A model generated the notes under the pieces. It was not told the origin of the DNA, did no database searches, and worked only from the letters and a program-made list of their open reading frames with translations. From the NCBI GenBank assembly GCA_029990175.1, contig JARKIP010000033.1:14739001-14803000 (forward strand): a stretch of DNA of 64,000 bases, given 5' to 3'. The DNA is from Petunia secreta. Its lineage: Eukaryota > Streptophyta > Magnoliopsida > Solanales > Solanaceae. Numbering within the stretch: position 1 is the first letter of the stretch; every line of letters begins with the position of its first letter. A program made the translations under genes and the position numbers. Shown here piece after piece: positions 57,810 to 64,000 of this stretch.

Positions 57810-58842
57810 GTGACCCAGTTTCATGTATGATTTATCCTTTTCTTTCACTTGTTCCTTGTTAAGTGTTGAGTGTGCAGGAACTTGGCAATATTCTTTTGTC
57901 ATCATTAAAGAGGAGAAATTTATTGAAGTATGAGTTTTGAACATTGACAAACAAAGAACTTAGCGGTGGACCAGTTTCATGAAGGAATACATAACAGTTC
58001 GAAAAGATGCCGAGTCATATTCCTAGTCTTAGTTGGACACATAAAAGAACAAATTGGCAATTCTTGTTGAATTAAGAGAAGATGGCGCGTATGTGGAAAG
58101 ACAATCCTATTCAAACAAGGAGTTATGTCTTGAAGACGAAGAAACCGCCTTATACTAAATAAGGAAAAAGAATTATATTCTTAAAAAGAAAATTTTATTG
58201 AAGGGCTTTTTCCTAACATAATTTAGAGAAGGTTCATAGTTAAAGACTGTTAGGATTTTAACTTTATAAATACAATGATGGTGGCTCGCAGAATTCATTC
58301 ATTCACTTCGAGAGAGCACAGCAAAGGCAAAGCAAAATATTGATCGTTTTTGAGTGAACAAGCAGGGCAACAGTTGAAGAACCAAGTGCTGAAGAAGTTC
58401 GTCGTTAGGTTCTTAGGCAGTTTTAGATCTCTGTTATAGGCATTGAGTTGTAACCTATCTGCTTAACTTAGAAACATTATAATAGGTTCTTATTTGTAAG
58501 TTTTCTCTTACAAGCTAGAGTAGTTTAGCTTTGGAGGTTAAGGTACTAGAATTTAGTCCTTAATTATAGAATCATTGTAACCTAAAACTTGCTCGTATTT
58601 TTTTATTAAAAGAGTTTCTCAAATTCAATAGTTGAGTCGTGGTTTTTCTCTCTTGAGCAATGAGTTTTTCACGTAAAAATAATGGTGCAAGCTTTATTTC
58701 CGCATTACGTTGTTTACACAGTATTTAGGAGGATCTTTGCAAGAACTTGGTATTGGGAGAAACGAGCAGGTTTTTAGGGTAACGAAAATCGAAAGACACT
58801 ATTCCTCTTTTAATATCTATTGAAGGTGCACCAAGTGCAACA
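57810..58842 (+). mobile_element. 3' end and 3' LTR of an older Sirevirus-like element
   Basis: 57810-57906 resembles the end of the 11727 element's interior (TTGGCAATATTC, TGTCATCATTAAAGAGGAG). A purine tract (57907-57920) and an LTR (57921-58842, 922 bp) starting TATTGAAGTATGAG follow, so TG became TA. The LTR is of the same family as 24085-25011. It may be the right end of that element. Confidence 0.8.
57921..58842 (+). repeat. 3' LTR of the older Sirevirus-like element
   Basis: Ends CCAAGTGCAACA, as does the LTR at 24085-25011. A TATA word (TATAAATA) lies near 58265. GATAG follows (58843-58847), against AATAG before the 24085 LTR. Confidence 0.85.
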
Positions 58843-58889
58843 GATAGGTAAGGGAAAAATCCATGCATATGATCACATAGACTGTGAGT

Positions 58890-59680
58890 CCCTAATGATG
58901 GGAAGCAGTCTGCTAAGCCTCAGCAACAAAAGAAAGGTGTTATAGTTGGTGAAACAGCTCCACAGGGAGCTCTTGTTATTGATACAGCGCCTATTTCTAC
59001 TGTCCAGGTGCCTATGAATACTACTCAACAGGAGATACCCTCTAATTCTATGAAGGTAGTAGATTCGGAGGAGGATGAAGAATTGGTGGATTACGGGGAT
59101 GAAAGTGAAAAATGATGATGCTGATCCACAAAATTATGAAGATGATCCTTCTGATGAATACATGGGGTTGGAGGGTGATTTTTCAAGGGATAGTAGTGGC
59201 AAAGATGGGAAGAATGACAAAGAAGAAGCTGTTTCAAGTCCTAAAAATGCTAGTGCTGATAAGTCGTAGGGAGGTCCTGACAAGAAACTTGATGTGGTTA
59301 ATGCTAGTCCGGGGCTGTTAGGGGGTAGGCCAGTCACTGTTAAAGAGCTGGAGAAATTGAAAGCAGCCTATGATAGTGCAAAATAGAAGAATTCACAGTT
59401 GGTTGCAAAGAATTTTAAGCCTACACCAGCTTTAGCGCATGTTTTTGACAAACCGGTTGAAAAGCAAGTGGAAATTGGTGATGATGAAGAGTTTGATACA
59501 GAGTGCACGGCTCAAAATTATGTTAATGCAGCTGAGAAGGGTGATTTATTACCTAAACAAGTCGCGGCACAGAAGAAGAAGGCCAAGCATGTTCGAGCAA
59601 AAAGGGAAAAAAGTGCAACTCCGACAGTTGGAGGGGTGTCAATGCGGAGAACAGTTTCCAAAGCCTCTGATCACCAATGA
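58890..59680 (+). pseudogene. Second LINE, ORF1 C-terminal region
   Basis: Readable pieces include NDGKQSAKPQQQKKGVIVGE and VDSEEDEELVDYGDESEK (stop near 59113), then an acidic stretch, a stop near 59268, and EKQVEIGDDEEFDTECTAQN with AAEKGDLLPKQVAAQKKKAK (59399-59680). The last part matches the ORF1 end of the first copy (SPRTIDAAKKGGRRGKK type). Its stop TGA at 59678 overlaps the ORF2 ATG at 59677. Confidence 0.7.
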
Positions 59681-62600
59681 ATAGCTCACTCATATGGAAT
59701 ATAAGGTCAGTAAACACTCAACAGGTCTTTGATAGAGTAGTAACAATGCATAGGCAGAAGCACTTCTTATTTATTGCATTAATGGAGCCGTTTCAGCACT
59801 ACATGCATATTGATCTGTGGTTAGGTATGGGTTCTTCATGGCATAATTTTAATGGTAAAATTTGGGTGTTTGTAGAGGATGATTATCAAGTGGAAGTGGT
59901 ATATGATACATCACAGATGTTGTCTTTGAAGCTGACACATTTAGATGGTTTGCTGGAATTTGTGGTGTCTTTGGTGTATGCTAGTACGGATCATACTAAT
60001 CGGGTGGAATTATGGGGATTGTTGTATGCTCAGGCTAGTGACATGACATCTCCTTGGCATGTTGGGGGAGATTTTAGTGTCATTATTGATGAGCTTGAGA
60101 AGTTCGGGGGCCTGCCAGTTTACTACTTGGAGGTGGAAGATTTTGTGCACTGCATCAACACTTGTCAGTTGATTGACATGGGTTTCAAGGGTAGCATGTA
60201 CACTTGGTGGAATGGTAGATCAGATGATGAACGCATATCTAAAAGGCTTGATAGGTGTCTTGTGAATCAGGCTTTTCAGGCACTTTTTCCTCAGTTTGAA
60301 CTGGAGCATTTGATTAGGCAGGGGTCAGACCATGCTCTGTTGTTGCTCATTCCGAACACCGATAGTTCCATTATGAAGAAGTCGTTCAGATTTCTAAATT
60401 TTTGGTGCAGCATGAGTCATTCCAAGGTGGTGTCACAGAGAACTGGGCAGAAAACTTCAGTGCTGATCCTTTTTATAATTTTAACTGCAAGGTGAAAAAA
60501 TTGAAAAAGGCATTGTCTGTTTGGAGCAGGGAGACTTATGGTTATATATTCAGGCAGATTTCTACACTAGAGGAGGTGATCCGAGTCTATGAACAGGATT
60601 TCGATGAGCATCCCACTGGGCACAACAGAGAGCGACTATATAGGGTGAATGCAGAGTTGATTAGATTCTATGCTCTGGAGGAACAGTTTTCAAAGTAGAA
60701 AGCTGGTATGTAGTGGTTCAAAGACGGGGATAAGAATACCAAGTTCTTTCATGTTCATGTAAATGGAAAAAGAAATATGTTGCAGATTAGAAGAATTTAA
60801 GATGTTGTTGGTTCTTGGCTGGAGAACGAAGCAGACATAGACCAGGAGGCAATCAGATTTTACCAGGCTCAGTTTACTAGTGATGTGGCGCCAGATGATT
60901 TGTCCATACTTGATCACCTGCCTAGTCTTGTTATGCAGGATCAGAATACTGCTCTTACTGCTGTACCAGATGAACAGGAGGTGGCAGTTTTTGGGCTGAA
61001 TAGTGACTCTGCTGTGGGCTCTTACGGTTTTACGAGTGCTTTCTACCATTCGTGTTGGGATATTATTGGCGCTGATGTGGTTAAAATTGTGCAGGCATTC
61101 TTTCGGGGTCACTTTCTGTTGCGGTACATCACTTCTACTAACTTTCTCTTGCCTAAAAGGAAAGACTTTGCTACCTTTTTAGACATGAGACCAATTAGTT
61201 TGAGTAATTTCAGCAGCAAGGTATTTTCCAGGGTAATTCACGACAGAGCCTCTATTCTTTTGCCTGGGGTAATTTTACTCCAACAGTGGCTTTGTAAAAG
61301 GGGGAAGCATTTTTTAGAATATCCTGCTGGTGCAAGATATTGTACATGATATTGCTGACAGGGAAAAGCCGGCAAATGTGGTAATCAAGCTAGACATGGC
61401 TAAGGCTTATGATAAGAGTTTCATGGGTGTTCCTGATAGAGCTTTTGAAGAAGATGGGATTTGGTGAGACGTTTATTGGAATGGTTTACAGGACTTTGTG
61501 CAACAATTGGTATACTTTCCTCGTAAATGGCCAGCCTTTGGGTTTTTCCATTCTTCTAGGGGAGTGAAGCAAGGTGATGCTTTATCACCTACTTTGTTTC
61601 TTCTTGCTGCTAAGTGCCTCTCCAGAGATCTGAATGTACTGCATAGAGATGATACTTTTGTGTCGTATGGGATATCAAAGTGGAGTCCCTACCTTAATCA
61701 CCTGGCGTACACTGATGATATGATCATCTTTTCATCTGCTGAGGAGGGATTATTGAAATTGCGAGACTCTTGCTAGCTATTAGCTTTCCAGCGATCAGAA
61801 ATTAATAAGGAGAAGATTAATGTGTACATGCATGGCCAGGTTCCACAGTTGATAGCTGACAGGGTGCTCGATATTACTGAGATACTGAGGGGAGATTTTC
61901 ATTTCAAGTATCTTGACGTGCCTATTTATTATGCTAGAAGGAATAACAGTCACTACAACGAGCTGGTGGAGAAGGTGCAGAAAAAGCTTGACTCCTAGAC
62001 TAGTATACTTCTCTCTATAGGTGGATAGGCGACTCTGATTTCCTTAGTGCTTCAGAGTATGCCATTTCACTTGTTATCTGCCAGTGACCTCCCTACTGGG
62101 GTGGTGGCTCAGCTTCACAGGATGTTTGCCAAGTTTTTCTGGACTAACTCTGTAGGTCAAGATAGCAAGCACTAGGCTTCTTGGAAGACTCTGTGTCATT
62201 CTCTGAATGAAGGTGGAGTTGGCTTTAGGAGCTTGTATGATATTTTCAAGGCATTGTTTGCAAAGCTTTGGTGGAATTTTCGCACCAAGAAGTCTTTATG
62301 GAGGGATTATATGAGCAACAAATACTTGAAAAAGCATCACTCTATGGTGGTGCCATGGAAGAGGGGGACATATGCATGGAAGAAGATGTTGCAGACCAGG
62401 CCTGAGATGGATCATGAGATCGTTTGGCAGCTGAAGAAGGGCAATTCTTATTTCTGGCTTGAAAACTGGACTGGACTTGGTCAATTGTATCATGCAGTTC
62501 CACGTAAGTTTGCATGTGATGAGATTGTAGTGTGTGTTTATGAAGTTGCTGAGGATGGAGTATGGATGGAACAGTGCCTCAGGAAGCTCTTACCTGAAGA

Positions 62601-63805
62601 CTTTGCTGAGAACATGATTCAAAATATCAAGCCTCCTACTTGTCCTAAGCAGCGGGATATGCCTTTTTGGATGCTGGAGTCTCGGGTTACGTTTTTAGTC
62701 CGGTCAGCTTACCATTTGGTGAGGCAAAGGAAGAAGCCAAGTGATCTCTACAAGCACATCTGGATCAAAGGTATTCAATTTAAGATGTCATTTTTCTTAT
62801 GGAGGCTGTGGAAATTTAAGCTCCCTTTAGATAATATGTTGAAGAGGTGGGGAATTCAATTTCCCTCTAGGTATCACTGTTGTGTCAACCCTGATGTGGA
62901 GACTGTCCCCATGTGTTTCTTAATTCACCTGTAGCACGTTATGTATGGAAATATTTTGGAGGTCCTGCAGGTCTTAATTTTGATGGGTTACACTTGACAC
63001 AAGTCATAAATGTGTGGTGGGATGCTCCTGGTAGCCCGGTCTTGAGGATGATTTACCATGCTATTCCCATTTTTATCCTATGGGAGTTGTGGAAATTGAG
63101 GAATAATTTGAGGTATGGTGGGTCGACCTCAGCTCATAGATTGGTGTATCTTGTCACACAACATATTATTATGTTGCTGAGAGTTCGTAGGAGGAACTTT
63201 CAGTATGCGCCTGGTAGGTGGGTGGACTTGTTGCCGGTGCTAGGGATCATACGCCCACGCTTGTGATGACAAAGGTTGTTTGGAGTCCGCCTCAGGTGGG
63301 GTGGATAAAAATTAATACGGATGGTACTTCTAGAGGTAATCCAGGTGTTAGTTCTTGGGCATTTTGTGTTCGGGATGACAAGGGTGATGTTGTGCATCCT
63401 TGTGCTACAGAGATAGATGATTGCATGACCACAAATACTCAAGCAGAGGCAACGACATTTCTTATGGCCTTGAGGTATGTGGTTTCTACTTCTTATGCAC
63501 AAGTTATTATTGAAACGGACTCAATGTTGCTCAAGAATGTAGTGACAAAGATTTTGGAGGTGCCTCGGTAAATTGTACAAATAATGGAAGAGATTTGGAG
63601 TTTGATGGAGGGTAGAGAGGTGGAGGTGATGCATGGGTTTAGAGAAGGAAATAAATTGGCAGATTACTTGGCGAACTTGGCTCTTGATCAAGAAGATGTC
63701 ACGGTTAATTTGTTTCATGAGTTGTATAGCATGGGAAGGAGGTTGGTGAATAGGGATAAGTGCAATGAGTCATACATCCGTACCAGGCCGAGGAGGAATG
63801 TGTAG
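59677..63805 (+). pseudogene. Second LINE, ORF2: endonuclease, RT, RNase H
   Basis: The endonuclease is open from 59677 to about 60400 (SSLIWNIRSVNTQQVF, VSLVYASTDH, GGDFSVIIDELEKFGG, GSMYTWWNG, GSDHALLLL). After a shift near 60390, RT is read with DMRPISLSNFSSKVFSRV, GVKQGDALSPTLF and catalytic YTDD at 61708-61719 (the first copy has YADD). The thumb and zinc-binding region follow (62233-62934), then RNase H with NTDGTSRGNPG near 63315, the AEA position, ETDSMLL and EGNKLADYLAN. Stops at 60696, 61774 and elsewhere, and at least four shifts. Confidence 0.88.
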
Positions 63806-64000
63806 AAACAAGGGATGTGGAATTTTCCTTCATGCTCGAATCTATGTAGAGGAGAGCATCGAGGCTTTTACAAGTAACTTTATTTTCTTTTTTGTAGGTA
63901 CTCTCATTGTTTTACTTCATGGTGTGAAGATCCATCTTGTTCATGGTGGTTTTCAGGGAATTGTGTATTGTTTTGGAATAGAAATTATTCATATTTGTAG
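63806..64000 (+). other. Start of the second LINE's 3' UTR
   Basis: About 195 bp of non-coding sequence up to the window edge. No A-tail is reached. Confidence 0.6.

Larger units (their letters stand above)
58843..64000 (+). mobile_element. LINE (plant L1 type with RNase H), second copy, right end outside window
   Basis: ORF1 tail, complete ORF2 order (endonuclease, RT, zinc-binding region, RNase H) and the start of the 3' UTR, of the same family as the copy at 28051-45462. The 5' end is truncated or cut by the Copia LTR. Several stops and shifts; not functional. Confidence 0.87.

Overview
The window is nuclear DNA of a flowering plant, most probably a member of the Solanaceae. This rests on the mix of Athila-type, Sirevirus-type and Del/Tekay-type LTR retrotransposons with plant L1-type LINEs, on tRNA-iMet and tRNA-Asp primer binding sites, and on a plant-specific nodulin-like transporter gene. 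It is a nested transposon graveyard. I see no intact host gene, no RNA gene and no CRISPR array. The only host coding sequence I recognise is a broken nodulin-like/NFD4-type MFS transporter gene.

Left part (1-22553). A plus-strand Athila-type Ty3/Gypsy element enters the window inside its protease. It runs through reverse transcriptase, RNase H and integrase, a spacer, a third ORF and the 3' LTR (9704-10980). A solo LTR with a perfect 5-bp target duplication splits its integrase. Its 3' LTR abuts coding sequence of the transporter gene. That gene is then split again by an almost complete 10.6-kb Sirevirus-like Ty1/Copia element (11727-22374) with paired LTRs, a perfect TAAGT target duplication, gag-pol and a 2.3-kb third ORF. 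The transporter reading frame continues exactly across the Copia insertion and stops at 22553.

Middle part (22554-45462). After about 1.5 kb of unassigned DNA comes a second, older Sirevirus-like element: 5' LTR, gag, protease and part of integrase. It stops at about 28050 against a 5'-truncated LINE. That LINE is itself interrupted, with a perfect AGATG duplication, by a minus-strand Ty3/Gypsy element (30593-41565). This third element keeps both LTRs and a gag remnant but no recognisable pol. Its 3' LTR holds a further truncated Gypsy-type element (31785-34724) that keeps an open 310-codon frame.

Right part (45463-64000). An AT-rich stretch ends in a probable Ogre/Tat-type LTR plus primer binding site. 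It joins a minus-strand Athila-type element (about 47985-57809) that has lost its 3' end but keeps 5' LTR, tRNA-Asp primer site, gag, pol and third-ORF remnants. To its right lie the 3' end and 3' LTR of a Sirevirus-like element of the same family as the one starting at 24085; the two may be halves of one insertion. A second LINE of the same family as the first fills the rest and runs out of the window.

Nothing here works as a pathway. The connected story is insertion order. The points most worth checking are the transporter gene split in frame by the Copia element, a third ORF of shared design in Copia and Athila elements, a second gag-like domain in one Sirevirus copy, and the open gag-protease frame in the nested fragment. 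All coding calls come from reading translations and recognised motifs; no database search was run.
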